Assembly: GCF_014873955.1 (NCBI RefSeq)
Contig: NZ_JADBED010000001.1
Span: forward strand, 1,240,001 to 1,304,000
DNA: 64,000 bases
Direction: 5' to 3'
Origin: Nesterenkonia lutea
Lineage (GTDB): Bacteria > Actinomycetota > Actinomycetes > Actinomycetales > Micrococcaceae
Of the stretch, positions 48,680 through 59,363 are shown piece after piece; within the stretch, counting starts at the first letter, position 1; each line of letters begins with the position of its first letter. Below the pieces are notes generated by a model. That model did no database searches. It was not told the origin of the DNA and worked only from the letters and a program-made list of their open reading frames with translations. Both the position numbers and the translations under genes were made by a program.

Positions 48680-49000
48680 TCAGCCCAATTCTGCCAGATA
48701 CTCCTTCAATGCCCGCCTCTGCTTGACGCCGAGTCCGCCGAGGCGCCGGTTCACGGAGATTCCCAGGTCCTCCAGCACCTTGGTGGCGGTCACCCGGCCC
48801 ACCCCGGGGAGAGACTCCAGCAGCTCCAGGGTCTTCAGCCGGGCCACCGCCTCGGAGCTGCCGGCACGTTCGAGGACCTCGTCGAAGCCGATGCCCGAGT
48901 TGCCGAAGTCCTTCTTCAGCTGGGCCCGCTCGACTCGCGCGGCCAGTGCCTTGCGGCGGGCGGTGTCCCGCTCTTCCTTGGTCAGTTCGCGCAGTGCCAC
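48680..49000 (-). CDS. mihF: Integration host factor, actinobacterial type (mIHF)
   Basis: 106 residues from the GTG at 49000, with GGGGGAA upstream. Sequence VALRELTKEERDTARRKALAARVERAQLKKDFGNSGIGFDEVLERAGSSEAVARLKTLELLESLPGVGRVTATKVLEDLGISVNRRLGGLG includes the basic N-terminal helix and the H2TH/HhH-like motif SLPGVGRVTATKVLEDLGI that defines mIHF. It bends DNA and organises the nucleoid; it is essential in mycobacteria. A promoter with consensus spacing lies at 49077-49105, giving a leader of ~70 bases. It is followed by gmk, a conserved order. Confidence 0.94.
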   Translation of the reverse strand: MALRELTKEERDTARRKALAARVERAQLKKDFGNSGIGFDEVLERAGSSEAVARLKTLELLESLPGVGRVTATKVLEDLGISVNRRLGGLGVKQRRALKEYLAELG

Positions 49001-49076
49001 GGTGATTCCCCCAATGGACGTGGAACAGTCGGTTCGCATGGATCACTGCCGACTGCGCCAGGCTTATATGGTGCAG

Positions 49077-49105
49077 AATCTAGCCCCTGATCGGGTGAAC
49101 ATCAA
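49077..49105 (-). promoter_or_regulatory. Promoter of mihF-gmk-rpoZ
   Basis: Minus strand: TTGATG (-35, 49100-49105), 17-base spacer, TAGATT (-10, 49077-49082). Good match to a housekeeping sigma-70-type promoter, in the gap after pyrF. Confidence 0.65.
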
Positions 49106-49127
49106 TAGAGAACGCCCGGGCAGTTTT

Positions 49128-50003
49128 TCAGCGGAGATCCTCGAGGGTCCCTTCAATGGCCCTTGTCAGCGATTCCGCGTCCGGGCCGGCCGCCAGGATT
49201 CCGCGCGAGGAGTTGACCAGGACCTGGCTGGAATAGCTGGGGCCGAATCCCCGTCGGAGGTCGTCGGCGCCGGCACCCTGGGCGCCGTAGCCCGGTGCCA
49301 GCAGCGGCATCCTTCCGGCGCTGAGATCAATGCCATGCGCGGCGGCGAGCCCCGCCGTCGTCGCGCCGACCACGAGTCCGATGCTGCCCAGCCCTGCCTC
49401 CGCGGTGGTGCTGCGGGCGGCGACCGCCGCCGCGATCCGCCCGGCCACGGTCACGCCCTCGGCGTCGGTGGCCAGCTGCACCTGCTGACCCTCGGGGTTG
49501 GAGGTCAGCGCCAGCACGAAGAGTCCCGCGTGATGCTGCTCCGCCGCCTGCAGCGCAGGCTGCAGCGAGCCGAAGCCGAGGTAGGGGCTCACGGTCAGCG
49601 CGTCCGCGGCGAAATCGCCCCCCGGGCTGAGCCAGGCTTCGGCGTAGCCGGCCATGGTCGATCCGATGTCTCCCCGCTTGGCGTCTGCGATCACCAGCAG
49701 ACCAGCCGCCCGTGCCTGCTGCTGGAGCTCGCTGAGCACCTGCATCCCAGCCACGCCGAAGCGTTCGAAGAACGCCACCTGCGGCTTGATCACCCCGACC
49801 CGTCCGGCACAGGCGTCCAGCACTCGGGCGCAGAACTCACGCAGCCCGGCGGCGTCCTGGGTCAGTCCCCAGTCGCGGAGGATCTGCGGGTGCGGATCCA
49901 CGCCCACGCAGAGCCGCCCATGGGCCTGCATGGCTCCGGCGAGCCGTGTCCCGAAGGACGGTGGGTCCGCCGGGGGCGCAGCCGCAGGTGTGGGAAGCGT
50001 CAT
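49128..50003 (-). CDS. pyrF: Orotidine-5'-phosphate decarboxylase (type 2)
   Basis: 291 residues; last step to UMP. The long form typical of Actinobacteria: [39 protein letters not shown], the catalytic Lys/Asp cluster [20 protein letters not shown], and [21 protein letters not shown] near the phosphate site. The ATG overlaps the carB stop by four bases. It is the last gene of the pyr operon. Confidence 0.95.
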   Translation of the reverse strand: MTLPTPAAAPPADPPSFGTRLAGAMQAHGRLCVGVDPHPQILRDWGLTQDAAGLREFCARVLDACAGRVGVIKPQVAFFERFGVAGMQVLSELQQQARAAGLLVIADAKRGDIGSTMAGYAEAWLSPGGDFAADALTVSPYLGFGSLQPALQAAEQHHAGLFVLALTSNPEGQQVQLATDAEGVTVAGRIAAAVAARSTTAEAGLGSIGLVVGATTAGLAAAHGIDLSAGRMPLLAPGYGAQGAGADDLRRGFGPSYSSQVLVNSSRGILAAGPDAESLTRAIEGTLEDLR

Positions 50004-53000
50004 GCGCTGGCCTGCTTGAGACGCTCCGCATGCTCCTGCAGGGAGGCCACGGACCAGCTGAACTGGCCGAGGGCCTCGATGGCCTGCACGGCCGCACCGA
50101 ACTCGGCGACAGTGGTGATGACCGGTGTGCCGACCGAGGTGGCCGCTGCGCGGATCTCGTAGCCGTCGCTGCGAGCGTCGCCCCCCGAGGGCGTGTTGAT
50201 GATCAGTGCGATCTCCCCGCTCTCCACCTGATCCAGGATCGTGCCGCCCTGATGCTCCGCGTCAGCGATCTTCGCCACGACCGTGGTCTCCACTCCGTTG
50301 CGGCGCAGCACATCAGCGGTGCCGCCGGTGGAGACGATGGAGAAGCCCAGATCGGCCAGCCGCTTCACGGGCATGATGATGGCCCGCTTGTCCCGGTTGG
50401 CCACCGAGACGAAGGCCTTGCCGGAGGTGGGCAGCGGGTTGTTCGCGGCCTGCTGCGCCTTGGCGAAGGCGGTGTCGAAATGCTTGTCGATGCCCATCAC
50501 CTCTCCGGTGGAGCGCATCTCCGGACCCAGCAGGGAATCGACCACGCGGCCCTCGGGGGTGCGGAAGCGTGCGAAGGGAAGCACAGCCTCCTTCACCGCC
50601 ACCGGTGCACCGGGGGGGAGCTCGGAGCCGTCGCCCGTGGCAGGCAGCAGACCCGAGAGCTTGTGCCCCGAGCCGCCGCGCAGCTCTGCGATGGAGACCC
50701 CGGTGCCGATATGCGCGGCGGCCTTGGCCATCTGCACGCCGGTGGCCTTGGAGACGAAGGGCACCGTGCGCGAGGCGCGCGGGTTGGCCTCGATCACGTA
50801 GAGGATGTCCGAGGCCAGTGCGAACTGGATGTTGATCAGTCCGCGCACGCCGACGCCTTCAGCGATCACCCGGGTGGCGACACGGACACGCTCGAGCACA
50901 TCGGGGCCCAGCGTGATCGGAGGCAGCACGCAGGCGGAGTCGCCGGAGTGGATCCCGGCCTCCTCGATGTGTTCCATGATTCCGCCCACGTACAGCTGAT
51001 CGCCGTCATAGAGGGCGTCCACGTCCACCTCGATCGCGTCCTCGAGGAAGCGGTCCACCAGTACCGGGTGCTCCGGGGTGACCTCGGTGGCGTTGGCGAT
51101 GTAGCGCTCCAGGCCTGGCTCGTCGTAGACGATCTCCATGCCTCGGCCGCCGAGCACGTAGCTCGGTCGGACCAGGACCGGATAGCCGATCTCGTCGGCC
51201 ACCTTCTTCGCGTCCTCGAAGCTGACTGCGGTGCCGTTCTTCGGAGCGATGAGGCCGCCACGCTGAAGCACCTGATCGAATGCGCCGCGGTCCTCGGCGA
51301 GATCGATGGCCGCTGGGCTCGTGCCCAGGATCGGCACACCCGCGTCAGCCAGCTGCTGGGCGAGCTTCAGCGGGGTCTGGCCGCCGAGCTGGACGAACAC
51401 CCCCGCCACTCCCCCGGTGCGCTCCTCGGCCGCGATGACCTCGAGCACGTCTTCGAGGGTGAGCGGCTCGAAGTAGAGCCGGGTCGAGACGTCGTAGTCG
51501 GTGGAGACGGTCTCCGGATTGCAGTTGACCATCACAGTCTCATAGCCGGCCTCGCGCAGCGCCATGGTGGCGTGCACACAGGAGTAGTCGAACTCGATGC
51601 CCTGCCCGATCCGGTTGGGCCCGGAGCCGAGGATGATCACCGAGGGCTGATCGTGGGTGAGGATCTCATCCTCGAGGTCATAGGAGGAGTAGTGGTACGG
51701 GGTGAAGGCCTCGAACTCCGCCGCGCAGGTGTCCACGGTCTTGTAGACCGGCCGGATGCCCAGCGCGTGTCGGACTCCGCGCACCACGGCGGGATCCATG
51801 TGGCGCAGGGCGCCGATCTGCGCATCGGAGAAGCCATGCCGCTTGGCCTGACGCAGGGCATCGACATCGAGCTCGGCCGCCCCCGCCACCTGCATCGCCG
51901 TCTCGTTGATCAGCTGCAGCTGATCCAGGTACCAGGGGTCGATGGCGGTGATCTCGTGGACCTGCTCGATCGAGGCGCCGGAGAGCAGCGCGCGCTGGAC
52001 CTGGTGCAGGCGCTCGGTGGTCGCGGTCGCCATCTGCACCAGAAGCTGGTCGAGCTCTTCCGGGCCGGCCACGGTGAAGTCGAATTCGCTGCCGCGCTGC
52101 TCCAGAGAGCGCAGCGCCTTCTGCATGGCTTCGGTGAAGCTGCGACCGAAGGCCATCGCCTCTCCCACGGATTTCATCGTGGTGGTCAGCGTCGGGTCTG
52201 CGGCGGGGAACTTCTCGAAGGCGAAGCGGGGAACCTTGACCACCACGTAGTCCAGCACGGGCTCGAAGCTGGCCGGGGTCTTCCGGGTGATGTCGTTCGG
52301 GATCTCGTCCAGGGTGTAGCCCAGCGCCAGCTTGGTGGCGATCTTGGCGATCGCGAAGCCGGTGGCCTTGGAGGCCAGGGCCGAGGAGCGGGACACCCGC
52401 GGGTTCATCTCGATGACGACGACGCGGCCGGTCCCGGGCTCGATGGCGAACTGGATGTTGCAGCCGCCGGTGGCGACCCCGACCTCGCGGATCACGTTGA
52501 TGGAGATGTCACGCAGCCGCTGGTACTCGCGGTCGGTCAGCGTCATGGCTGGCGCCACGGTGATCGAGTCACCGGTGTGGACCCCCACCGGGTCGACGTT
52601 CTCGATGGAACAGACGACGACCACGTTGTCCTTGGAATCGCGCATCATCTCCAGCTCGTACTCCTTCCAGCCGAGGATGGACTCCTCCAGGAGCACCTCG
52701 GTGGTGGGTGAGTACTGCAGTCCGGCGCCGGCGATGCGGTGCAGGTCCTTCTCGTTGTAGGCCATGCCGGAGCCCAGTCCCCCCATGGTGAAGGAGGGGC
52801 GCACCACCATCGGGTAGCCCAGTTCATCGGCGGCCGCCAGGGCCTCGGCCATGGAGTGCACGATGAGCGACTTCGCAGACTCTGCGCCCGAGCGCTCCAC
52901 CACGCCCTTGAACTTCTGCCGGTCTTCGCCGAGTTCGATGGCTGCGATGTTCGCGCCGATCAGCTCCACGCCGAACTTCTCCAGCACGCCGTCCTTGTCC

Positions 53001-53305
53001 AGGGCGATGGCGGTGTTCAGCGCGGTCTGACCGCCCAAGGTGGGAAGCAGCGCGTCGGGGCGCTCCTTCTCGATGATCATGGCGACCACCTCGGGACTGA
53101 TCGGCTCCACGTAGGTGGCGTCGGCGAACTCCGGATCGGTCATGATGGTGGCCGGGTTGGAGTTGACCAGGATGACCCGGAGTCCCTCCTCCTTGAGCAC
53201 CCTCAGGGCCTGGGTTCCGGAGTAGTCGAACTCTGCGGCCTGGCCGATCACGATCGGCCCCGAGCCGATGACCATGACGGACTTGAGGTCTTGACGCTTA
53301 GGCAT
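50000..53305 (-). CDS. carB: Carbamoyl-phosphate synthase large subunit
   Basis: 1101 residues. Two homologous ATP-grasp halves: N-terminal [30 protein letters not shown] with [17 protein letters not shown], and second half [24 protein letters not shown] with [18 protein letters not shown]. The C-terminal MGS-like allosteric domain (residues ~950-1101) includes [28 protein letters not shown] and LIINTPSGG. It makes carbamoyl phosphate for pyrimidines and arginine with CarA. The frame opens at 53356, but the ATG at 53305 is the family start; it overlaps the carA end by eight bases. Confidence 0.97.
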   Translation of the reverse strand: MPKRQDLKSVMVIGSGPIVIGQAAEFDYSGTQALRVLKEEGLRVILVNSNPATIMTDPEFADATYVEPISPEVVAMIIEKERPDALLPTLGGQTALNTAIALDKDGVLEKFGVELIGANIAAIELGEDRQKFKGVVERSGAESAKSLIVHSMAEALAAADELGYPMVVRPSFTMGGLGSGMAYNEKDLHRIAGAGLQYSPTTEVLLEESILGWKEYELEMMRDSKDNVVVVCSIENVDPVGVHTGDSITVAPAMTLTDREYQRLRDISINVIREVGVATGGCNIQFAIEPGTGRVVVIEMNPRVSRSSALASKATGFAIAKIATKLALGYTLDEIPNDITRKTPASFEPVLDYVVVKVPRFAFEKFPAADPTLTTTMKSVGEAMAFGRSFTEAMQKALRSLEQRGSEFDFTVAGPEELDQLLVQMATATTERLHQVQRALLSGASIEQVHEITAIDPWYLDQLQLINETAMQVAGAAELDVDALRQAKRHGFSDAQIGALRHMDPAVVRGVRHALGIRPVYKTVDTCAAEFEAFTPYHYSSYDLEDEILTHDQPSVIILGSGPNRIGQGIEFDYSCVHATMALREAGYETVMVNCNPETVSTDYDVSTRLYFEPLTLEDVLEVIAAEERTGGVAGVFVQLGGQTPLKLAQQLADAGVPILGTSPAAIDLAEDRGAFDQVLQRGGLIAPKNGTAVSFEDAKKVADEIGYPVLVRPSYVLGGRGMEIVYDEPGLERYIANATEVTPEHPVLVDRFLEDAIEVDVDALYDGDQLYVGGIMEHIEEAGIHSGDSACVLPPITLGPDVLERVRVATRVIAEGVGVRGLINIQFALASDILYVIEANPRASRTVPFVSKATGVQMAKAAAHIGTGVSIAELRGGSGHKLSGLLPATGDGSELPPGAPVAVKEAVLPFARFRTPEGRVVDSLLGPEMRSTGEVMGIDKHFDTAFAKAQQAANNPLPTSGKAFVSVANRDKRAIIMPVKRLADLGFSIVSTGGTADVLRRNGVETTVVAKIADAEHQGGTILDQVESGEIALIINTPSGGDARSDGYEIRAAATSVGTPVITTVAEFGAAVQAIEALGQFSWSVASLQEHAERLKQASA

Positions 53306-54551
53306 TGAGTGGGTTCCCTCCACGGGTCTCAGTGTCGTTGGTGGGGGCGGTGTCACCGGTGGTCACCGTGTCAGCCCCGGTGCGGGTGCGTGAGTCGGTC
53401 ATGAGCTCGACGAAGCGGTCGAAGAGATAGGCCGAGTCATGGGGGCCGGCGGCGGCCTCCGGGTGGTACTGGACGCTGAAGGCCGGCAGGTCCAGACAGC
53501 GCAGACCCTCCACGACTCCGTCGTTGAGGCTGGAGTGACTCACCTCCACCCGTCCGAAGCGTTCCTGAGGGGCGGTGACGACCTCGCCCACGGGAGCGTC
53601 CACGGCGAAGCCGTGGTTCTGCGAGGTGATCTCCACCTTGCCGGTGGCGTGGTCCATCACGGGCTGGTTGATCCCGCGATGGCCGAAGGGCAGCTTATAG
53701 GTCCCGAAGCCCAGCGCCCGGCCCAGGATCTGGTTGCCGAAGCAGATGCCGAAGAACGGGGTCCTGGCCGCCAGCACCTCACGCAGCAGGCCGATCTGGT
53801 TCGCCGCTGTGGCCGGGTCGCCCGGTCCGTTGGAGAGGAAGACGCCGTCGGGCGCCAGCGCCTCGATCTCGGCGAAGCTGCTGGCTGCGGGCAGCACATG
53901 CACGCGGAGTCCGCGCTCGGCCATCCGGACCGGGGTCATGGTCTTGATGCCCAGGTCGATGGCGGCCACCTCAGCAACGATCTCACCGGACCAGCCGTGC
54001 TCGTGAGGCTCGATCACATAGGCGGTGTCGGTGGAGACCTCCTCGGCCAGCCGCGCACCTGCCATCGAAGGCTGCGCCTTGACCTCGGCGATGAGCTCGG
54101 CGAGGGGCCGCTGGGCCTGCTCGGCGGAGAAGATCCCGGCCTTCATGGCGCCCGCGCTGCGCAGATGGCGGGTGATCGCGCGGGTGTCCACGTCTTTGAT
54201 CCCGACGATGTCCTGATCGGCGAGCTCCTGATCCAGCGTGCGCCTCGAGCGCCAGTTGGAGGGGCGTCGTGCGGCGTCTCGCACCACGTAGCCGGAGACC
54301 CAGATCCTGCGCGACTCGGCATCCTCGTCATTGATGCCGGTGTTGCCGATGTGCGGAGCCGTCTGGACCACGATCTGCCGGGCGTATGAGGGGTCCGTGA
54401 GGGTCTCCTGATAGCCGGTCATCCCGGTGGCGAAGACCGCTTCGCCGAGTCGGCTGCCCTGGGCCCCATAGGCGGAGCCGCGGTGGACTGTTCCGTCTTC
54501 GAGCACCAGCAGGGCGGGCGGCGCGGGAGCGATGGCGGGGTGTTGTGTCAT
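53298..54551 (-). CDS. carA: Carbamoyl-phosphate synthase small subunit
   Basis: 417 residues. The N-terminal domain has [50 protein letters not shown]; the class I glutaminase has SNGPGDP, the nucleophile Cys in [17 protein letters not shown], and HPE in [15 protein letters not shown]. It provides ammonia from glutamine to CarB. A Thr/Asp-rich C-terminal tail ([24 protein letters not shown]) is an extra, probably disordered. The start overlaps the stop of the preceding PH-like gene. Confidence 0.97.
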   Translation of the reverse strand: MTQHPAIAPAPPALLVLEDGTVHRGSAYGAQGSRLGEAVFATGMTGYQETLTDPSYARQIVVQTAPHIGNTGINDEDAESRRIWVSGYVVRDAARRPSNWRSRRTLDQELADQDIVGIKDVDTRAITRHLRSAGAMKAGIFSAEQAQRPLAELIAEVKAQPSMAGARLAEEVSTDTAYVIEPHEHGWSGEIVAEVAAIDLGIKTMTPVRMAERGLRVHVLPAASSFAEIEALAPDGVFLSNGPGDPATAANQIGLLREVLAARTPFFGICFGNQILGRALGFGTYKLPFGHRGINQPVMDHATGKVEITSQNHGFAVDAPVGEVVTAPQERFGRVEVSHSSLNDGVVEGLRCLDLPAFSVQYHPEAAAGPHDSAYLFDRFVELMTDSRTRTGADTVTTGDTAPTNDTETRGGNPLNA

Positions 54552-55135
54552 GGGCGTGCAGACTCCTCGTCGGAGGGACGGACAACGGACTGGAGCTCGG
54601 CGAGGAGCTCCTGATGGGCTGAGGCGTGGCGGGCTCGGAAGGCGGTCTCCACAGCTGACTCTCCGAGCCTCCAGCCGATGATCACGGCACCGTCGCGCTC
54701 CACGAACTTGCCGACGACTCCGCGATCGGTGCGGACGTGGGTGAGGGACCCGGCGCTGATGAGGTAGTTCGGTGCTCCAGCGCGGAAGACGGCGACTCCC
54801 TCCGGGTGGACCTCGATGCGTCCGTTGGTGCGCACGCCGAGACCGTGGACGGCCACCCGGTCGAGGTGGTCACCGGCCTTGACGGTGCCGATGACCATTC
54901 CTTCGGCGGCCGCGCGCGGTTCGGCCTCCAGCATGGCGGCGGGGACCTCTGGCGGGACGGGAAGGTCCTTCTGCCGTCGCTTGCGACCGCGCCAGCCCAG
55001 CCAGATCAGCAGCACCAGCACGGCGATGATCGCCAGGGTGATCCCGAGGTAGCCCAGGTAGGTGCCGGTCATGTCCGTGGCGCGGGTGGCAAGCGTCAGG
55101 TCTGCGCCTGGGCTGAGCTGCGGATCGGGACTCAT
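54548..55135 (-). CDS. Membrane-anchored PH-like protein of the pyr operon
   Basis: 195 residues: one transmembrane helix (residues ~25-47, [23 protein letters not shown]) followed by a basic stop-transfer (RGRKRRQKD) and a cytosolic beta-rich domain ([56 protein letters not shown]). Similar proteins sit between pyrC and carA in many Micrococcales and are annotated as PH-like or transporter; no function has been shown to my knowledge. It overlaps pyrC by four bases upstream and carA by four downstream, so it is translated as part of the pathway. Confidence 0.8.
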   Translation of the reverse strand: MSPDPQLSPGADLTLATRATDMTGTYLGYLGITLAIIAVLVLLIWLGWRGRKRRQKDLPVPPEVPAAMLEAEPRAAAEGMVIGTVKAGDHLDRVAVHGLGVRTNGRIEVHPEGVAVFRAGAPNYLISAGSLTHVRTDRGVVGKFVERDGAVIIGWRLGESAVETAFRARHASAHQELLAELQSVVRPSDEESARP

Positions 55136-56523
55136 GACTGCATCTCCGGACGGTTCAGCGGGGTGTTGAGCTCACCGTCGAGCAGCACCGGGTGACCATG
55201 CAGGAAGGTGGCTCGGACCGAACCCGGCAGCTCCATGCCGCGGAAGGGCGAGTTCCGACCCTTGCTGGCGTGCGCGGCAGGGTCCACCCGCTGGCTCGTC
55301 CTGGGATCCACCAGAATGATGTTCGCGGGCTCCCCAGTCTGCAGCGGCCTGCCCTGCTGCTCGTGGCGGTAGATCCGAGCGGGCACCTCAGAGGTGACCT
55401 CCGCGAAGCGCCGCCAGTCCATCAGTCCGGTGGCGATCATGGTCTCCATGACCACCGACAGCGCGGTCTCGAGCCCGGTCATGCCCATGGCCGCGGAGGA
55501 CCATTCGCATTCCTTGGCCTGGGTGGGGTGGGGGGCGTGATCCGTGCCGACGACGTCGATGGTGCCGTCGGCCAGGCCGCGGCGCAGGGCTTCGACGTCC
55601 TCGGAGGTGCGCAGCGGCGGGTTGACCTTGTACACCGGGTCATATCCGCGCACGAGCTCATCGGTGAGCAGCAGGTGGTGCGGGGTGACCTCGGCGGTGA
55701 CGTCGATGCCGCGCTCCTTGGCCCAGCGGATGATCTCCACCGAACCGGCGGTGGAGACGTGGCAGACGTGCAGCCGCGACCCCACGTGCTGGACGAGCAG
55801 CACGTCGCGGGCGATGATGGACTCCTCGGCCACGGCCGGCCAGCCGGGCAGCCCGAGGATCGCCGAGACGTCGCCCTCGTTCATCTGTGCCCCCTCGGTG
55901 AGAAGCGGCTCCTGGGCGTGCTGGGCGATGAACCCGTCCACCGTCTTCACGTACTCCAGGGCGCGGCGCATCAGGACCGGGTTGTGCACGCACATCCCGT
56001 CGTCGGAGAACATGCGCACCTGGGCCGAGGACTCCGCCATGGCGCCGAGCTCGGCGAGCTTCTCCCCGGCGAGACCGACCGTGACGGCGCCGACCGGGTA
56101 GACCTCGGTCCAGCCTGAGGCGCGGCCGAGCCGGTGCACCTGTTCCACCACTCCGGCGGTGTCGGCCACCGGGGAGGAGTTGGCCATGGCATGCACGGCG
56201 GTGAAGCCTCCCCTGGCTGCGGCGCGGCTTCCGGTCTCCACGGTCTCGGCGTCCTCGCGGCCCGGCTCACGCAGGTGGGTGTGCAGATCCACCATGCCGG
56301 GAAGCGCGATCAGTCCCGTCGCGTCCAGCTCCATGACCTCGACGGCGGGACCACCGGATTCCGGCTGTCCCGCTGCGCCGAGCCGGTGCGCCTCGGCGCG
56401 GGCCTGGGCGCCGACGGCGGCGATCCGTCCCTCGGCGAGCAGCAGGTCGGTGGGGTCTTCCCCATAGGGCCGGGCTCCGAGGATCAGTGTGGGAGCCGTG
56501 GACGAGCGGTTCGTGCTTCTCAT
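55132..56523 (-). CDS. pyrC: Dihydroorotase
   Basis: 463 residues, type I amidohydrolase. Metal ligands in [12 protein letters not shown], the H in [30 protein letters not shown], and the catalytic Asp in [14 protein letters not shown]. It cyclises carbamoyl aspartate to dihydroorotate. The ATG at 56523 overlaps the pyrB stop by four bases; the stop overlaps the PH-like gene. Confidence 0.96.
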   Translation of the reverse strand: MRSTNRSSTAPTLILGARPYGEDPTDLLLAEGRIAAVGAQARAEAHRLGAAGQPESGGPAVEVMELDATGLIALPGMVDLHTHLREPGREDAETVETGSRAAARGGFTAVHAMANSSPVADTAGVVEQVHRLGRASGWTEVYPVGAVTVGLAGEKLAELGAMAESSAQVRMFSDDGMCVHNPVLMRRALEYVKTVDGFIAQHAQEPLLTEGAQMNEGDVSAILGLPGWPAVAEESIIARDVLLVQHVGSRLHVCHVSTAGSVEIIRWAKERGIDVTAEVTPHHLLLTDELVRGYDPVYKVNPPLRTSEDVEALRRGLADGTIDVVGTDHAPHPTQAKECEWSSAAMGMTGLETALSVVMETMIATGLMDWRRFAEVTSEVPARIYRHEQQGRPLQTGEPANIILVDPRTSQRVDPAAHASKGRNSPFRGMELPGSVRATFLHGHPVLLDGELNTPLNRPEMQS

Positions 56524-57515
56524 GCGATGTTCCTCTCTGAGCTGCTGAGCAGCAGGTGCAGCACGGCCATGCGGACGGAGACGCCGTGGGAGACCTGGTC
56601 GAGGACCTGGTTCATGGGCGAATCGGCCGCTGCCGCGGAGATCTCCACTCCGCGGTTCATCGGACCGGGGTGCAGGATCATCGGCACCTGCCCGGCGGCG
56701 CCGCGGTGCGCCTCGAGTCCGCGGAGCCGCTCATCGGTGAGTCCCCAGCGTCGGGTGTATTCCGCCGCGGTCGGGAAGTAGGCGCCGCCCATGCGTTCGG
56801 CCTGGACGCGCAGCATCATCACCGCATCCGGTCCCCCGTGGCGCCCCGAGGCCAGCGCCTCGTCAAGGCTGTAGAACACGCTGACCGGCCACTTCTGCAC
56901 GCCCACGGGCAACAGGGTGGCCGGGGCCACGAGTCCGATCTCGGCGCCGAGGGTGCGCAGCAGCCAGATGTTCGAGCGCGCCACCCGGGAATGCAGGATG
57001 TCCCCGACGATCAGCACCCGCATGCCCGCCAGGTCGGTGCCGCGGGGGTCTTCTCCGCGGGCGGCGGCCCAGCCGCGGCGCAGCGTGAGCGCATCCAGCA
57101 GAGCCTGGGTGGGATGTTCGTGGGTGCCGTCTCCGGCGTTGATCACGGCACAGTCGGTCCAGTCGGAGGCGGCGAGCTGGGCGGCGGCCCCGGAGGCCCA
57201 GTGCCGCATCACGATCGCGTCGGCACCGATGGCTTCGAGGGTCTGCACGGTGTCCTTGAGCGACTCGCCCTTGGACACCGAGGAGCCCTTGGCGGAGAAG
57301 TTCATCACGTCCGCGGAGAGCCGCTTGGCGGCGGCCTCGAAGGAGATGCGGGTGCGGGTGGAGTCCTCGAAGAACAGGTTCACCACAGTGCGGCCGCGCA
57401 GGGTGGGCAGCTTCTTGACCTCACGGGTGGATACCGCCGCCATCTCCTCGGCGGTGTCCAGGATGCTCAGCGCCTCGGCGCGGCTCAGATCGGCGGTGGA
57501 GAGCAGATGTCGCAT
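56520..57515 (-). CDS. pyrB: Aspartate carbamoyltransferase catalytic subunit
   Basis: 331 residues. Carbamoyl-phosphate site [19 protein letters not shown], then [41 protein letters not shown], and the 240s-loop region [13 protein letters not shown]. It joins carbamoyl phosphate and aspartate. No pyrI regulatory chain is present, as expected in Actinobacteria with PyrR control. The start overlaps the pyrR stop by one base (TGATG). Confidence 0.96.
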   Translation of the reverse strand: MRHLLSTADLSRAEALSILDTAEEMAAVSTREVKKLPTLRGRTVVNLFFEDSTRTRISFEAAAKRLSADVMNFSAKGSSVSKGESLKDTVQTLEAIGADAIVMRHWASGAAAQLAASDWTDCAVINAGDGTHEHPTQALLDALTLRRGWAAARGEDPRGTDLAGMRVLIVGDILHSRVARSNIWLLRTLGAEIGLVAPATLLPVGVQKWPVSVFYSLDEALASGRHGGPDAVMMLRVQAERMGGAYFPTAAEYTRRWGLTDERLRGLEAHRGAAGQVPMILHPGPMNRGVEISAAAADSPMNQVLDQVSHGVSVRMAVLHLLLSSSERNIA

Positions 57516-58108
57516 CAGCGCTCACCGCTGCCGGGACGAGGGACAGCGCGCTGGATGACCACGGTCTCCTCGGCGCGGGAGACGCCGTCCACCTCGTCCA
57601 GGAGCACGGAGACGCGCTCCTCGCGAGAGGTCGGCAGGTTCTTGCCCACGTGGTCCGAGCGGATCGGCAGCTCCCGGTGCCCGCGGTCGACCAGCACGGC
57701 GAGGCGGACGACGGCGGGGCGGCCCAGCGCCTGGAGCGCGTCCAGGGCTGCGCGCACGGTCCGTCCGGAGTAGAGCACATCGTCGACGAGGACCACTGTG
57801 GCGCCGTCGATCCCGGAACCGGGGATCCTGGTGGGCTCGGGCGTCCGCGCGCCGTGGGCACGCAGATCATCGCGGTAGAGCGTGATGTCCAGCGAGCCGG
57901 TGGACCTCTCCGGGTCGAAGGCTGGATCGATGCGGGCCAGGCGCTCACCCAGGCGGCGGGCCAGGACGGTCCCGCGGCGGGGGATGCCGAGCAGCAGGAG
58001 ACCTTCGACTCCGCGATGGGACTCGACGATCTCGTGTGCAATGCGGGTCAGTGCCCGGTCCATATCGGAGGCGGACATGACATGAGAGGTCTCGGGTGAG
58101 CGTGTCAC
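57515..58108 (-). CDS. pyrR: PyrR: pyrimidine operon RNA-binding regulator / uracil phosphoribosyltransferase
   Basis: 197 residues with a type I PRTase fold: [21 protein letters not shown], the PRPP-binding motif [21 protein letters not shown], and [28 protein letters not shown], the PyrR-specific tail. It binds an RNA loop upstream of pyr genes when UMP/UTP is high. The frame extends to 58132, but the GTG at 58108 has AAGGAG at seven bases and begins the operon. It is the first gene of pyrR-pyrB-pyrC-(PH-like)-carA-carB-pyrF. Confidence 0.95.
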   Translation of the reverse strand: MTRSPETSHVMSASDMDRALTRIAHEIVESHRGVEGLLLLGIPRRGTVLARRLGERLARIDPAFDPERSTGSLDITLYRDDLRAHGARTPEPTRIPGSGIDGATVVLVDDVLYSGRTVRAALDALQALGRPAVVRLAVLVDRGHRELPIRSDHVGKNLPTSREERVSVLLDEVDGVSRAEETVVIQRAVPRPGSGER

Positions 58109-58113
58109 CGTGG

Positions 58114-58154
58114 GACTCCTTCCTCGCCTCACTGGACGATGCTTAAAGGAAGTC
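58114..58154 (-). promoter_or_regulatory. PyrR-binding hairpin sequestering the pyrR ribosome-binding site
   Basis: In the minus-strand RNA, GTCCAGTGAGGC (58126-58137) matches the PyrR binding-loop consensus (TCCNGNGAGGC type). The flanking GACTTCC (58148-58154) can pair with GGAAG(GA)GTC (58114-58123), which contains the AAGGAG of pyrR. Bound PyrR would stabilise this hairpin and block translation of the whole coupled operon, the mechanism known in mycobacteria. Confidence 0.75.
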
Positions 58155-58170
58155 GGATGTTTCTAGCTGT

Positions 58171-58203
58171 GCTTCGGTCTCCCGGCGCCGCGATGACCGA
58201 AGC
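58171..58203 (-). promoter_or_regulatory. Second hairpin in the pyr leader
   Basis: GCTTCGGTC (58171-58179) pairs perfectly with GACCGAAGC (58195-58203), loop of 15 bases. It lies between the likely promoter and the PyrR hairpin. Role unknown; it may set spacing or protect the 5' end. Confidence 0.5.
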
Positions 58204-58221
58204 CTTCGCGCGCCGGGGCCC

Positions 58222-58227
58222 ACTCTA
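58222..58227 (-). promoter_or_regulatory. Probable -10 box of the pyr operon
   Basis: TAGAGT on the minus strand, about 115 bases before the pyrR start. No good -35 is visible 17 bases upstream, so the call is tentative. Confidence 0.4.
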
Positions 58228-58284
58228 CGTCATCCGGGCAGGCTGCTGCCGTCCGCGGAACCGGCGGCGCATGGTCCCGCGAAG

Positions 58285-58704
58285 TCAGTCCTCTGTCTCC
58301 ACGAGCGTGGGCTTGAGCTGCTGAATTCGCCCGAGGAGGCCGTTGACGAAGCTGGGAGAATCGTCGGTGGACAGGTCCTTCACCAGCGTGACGGCCTCGG
58401 AGACGGCCACGTTGTCCGGGATCTCGTCATTGCAGAGCAGCTCCCAGGCGCCGATGCGCAGCGCCATGAGATCGACCCGGGGCATCCGCTCCAGCGTCCA
58501 GCCGCGGGCATAGGTGGCCAGGATCTCATCGATGTGCGCCTGCTCGGACTTCACACCGTCTATCAGATCGATGACATATTCGTTGACGATCAGGTCCGCG
58601 CGCTCACGGCGGACCCGCAGGACCTCGAGCGGGTCGAGGTCGCGCTGCTCGGCCTCGAAGAGGATCTCGAGCGCGCGGCGGCGTGCTTTGCTTCGTTTAG
58701 CCAC
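58285..58704 (-). CDS. nusB: Transcription antitermination factor NusB
   Basis: 139 residues from a GTG start. The all-helical NusB pattern is clear: SKARRRALEILFEAEQRDLDPLEVL, LIVNEYVIDLIDGVKSEQAHIDEILATYARGWTLERMPRVDLMALRIGAWELL, and PDNVAVSEAVTLVKDLSTDDSPSFVNGLLGRI. It acts with NusE on boxA RNA in rRNA transcription. It follows efp by five bases and ends before the pyr promoter. Confidence 0.96.
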   Translation of the reverse strand: MAKRSKARRRALEILFEAEQRDLDPLEVLRVRRERADLIVNEYVIDLIDGVKSEQAHIDEILATYARGWTLERMPRVDLMALRIGAWELLCNDEIPDNVAVSEAVTLVKDLSTDDSPSFVNGLLGRIQQLKPTLVETED

Positions 58705-58709
58705 GGGCC

Positions 58710-59273
58710 TCAGTCCGTGACTCGGCCGAGGTACTCGGACGTGCGCGTGTCGACCTTCACGCGGGTGCCCTGGTCCACGAACAGGGGGACCTGGATCTCG
58801 TGTCCGGTCTCCAGCGTGGCGGACTTGGTCCCGGCGTTGGAGCGGTCGCCCTGCAGGCCCGGTTCGGTGTAGGTGATCTCGAGCACGACCGAAGGCGGCA
58901 TGTCGAGGTAGAGCGGGGTGCCGTCATGCAGGGCGATGGTCACCTCATGGGACTCCAGCAGGAAGTGCGCCGCGTCCCCCACCACTGTGGCCGGCACGGT
59001 GATCTGGTCGAAGTCGCGCAGATCCATGAAGACGAAGTCTTCCCCGTCCTGATACAGGTACTGGTAGTTGGAGCGGTCGACTGTGGCGAACTCGATCTTG
59101 GCACCGGCGTTGAAGGTCTTGTCCACTGCCTTGCCGGTGCGGATGTTCTTCAGCTTGGTGCGGACGAATGCGCCGCCCTTGCCCGGCTTGACGTGCTGGA
59201 ACTCGAGCGTGTTCCACAGCTGTCCCTCGAGCTTGAGGACGGAGCCGTTCTTGATGTCATTCGAGCTGGCCAC
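58710..59273 (-). CDS. efp: Elongation factor P
   Basis: 187 residues, relieves ribosome stalling at proline runs. KOW-like domain I with [44 protein letters not shown], where Lys32 is the loop residue that contacts the CCA end; domains II-III with [19 protein letters not shown] and a C-terminal [29 protein letters not shown]. The frame continues to 59336, but the GTG at 59273 is the family start with AGGAAAGG upstream. TACAAT (59340-59345, minus strand) may be its -10 box. An operon with nusB is likely. Confidence 0.96.
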   Translation of the reverse strand: MASSNDIKNGSVLKLEGQLWNTLEFQHVKPGKGGAFVRTKLKNIRTGKAVDKTFNAGAKIEFATVDRSNYQYLYQDGEDFVFMDLRDFDQITVPATVVGDAAHFLLESHEVTIALHDGTPLYLDMPPSVVLEITYTEPGLQGDRSNAGTKSATLETGHEIQVPLFVDQGTRVKVDTRTSEYLGRVTD

Positions 59274-59363
59274 AGTTTGCCTTTCCTGGGTCTTCGTGCG
59301 GGTCTTCGGCCTGGGCTTGCTGCCTCGCAGCGCCAATCGATTGTACAGGCTTCAGCGCGAGCC

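Noticed and set aside
48654..49046. N-terminal extension of guanylate kinase in the long frame to 49046
   Set aside because: The extra ~130 residues are Arg/Gly-rich shadow sequence of mihF; a TTG start with AAGGAG at 48653 gives a normal kinase.
49946..52711. 921-residue plus-strand frame opposite carB
   Set aside because: It is a shadow of the second codon positions of carB; no domain can be seen and carB is certain.
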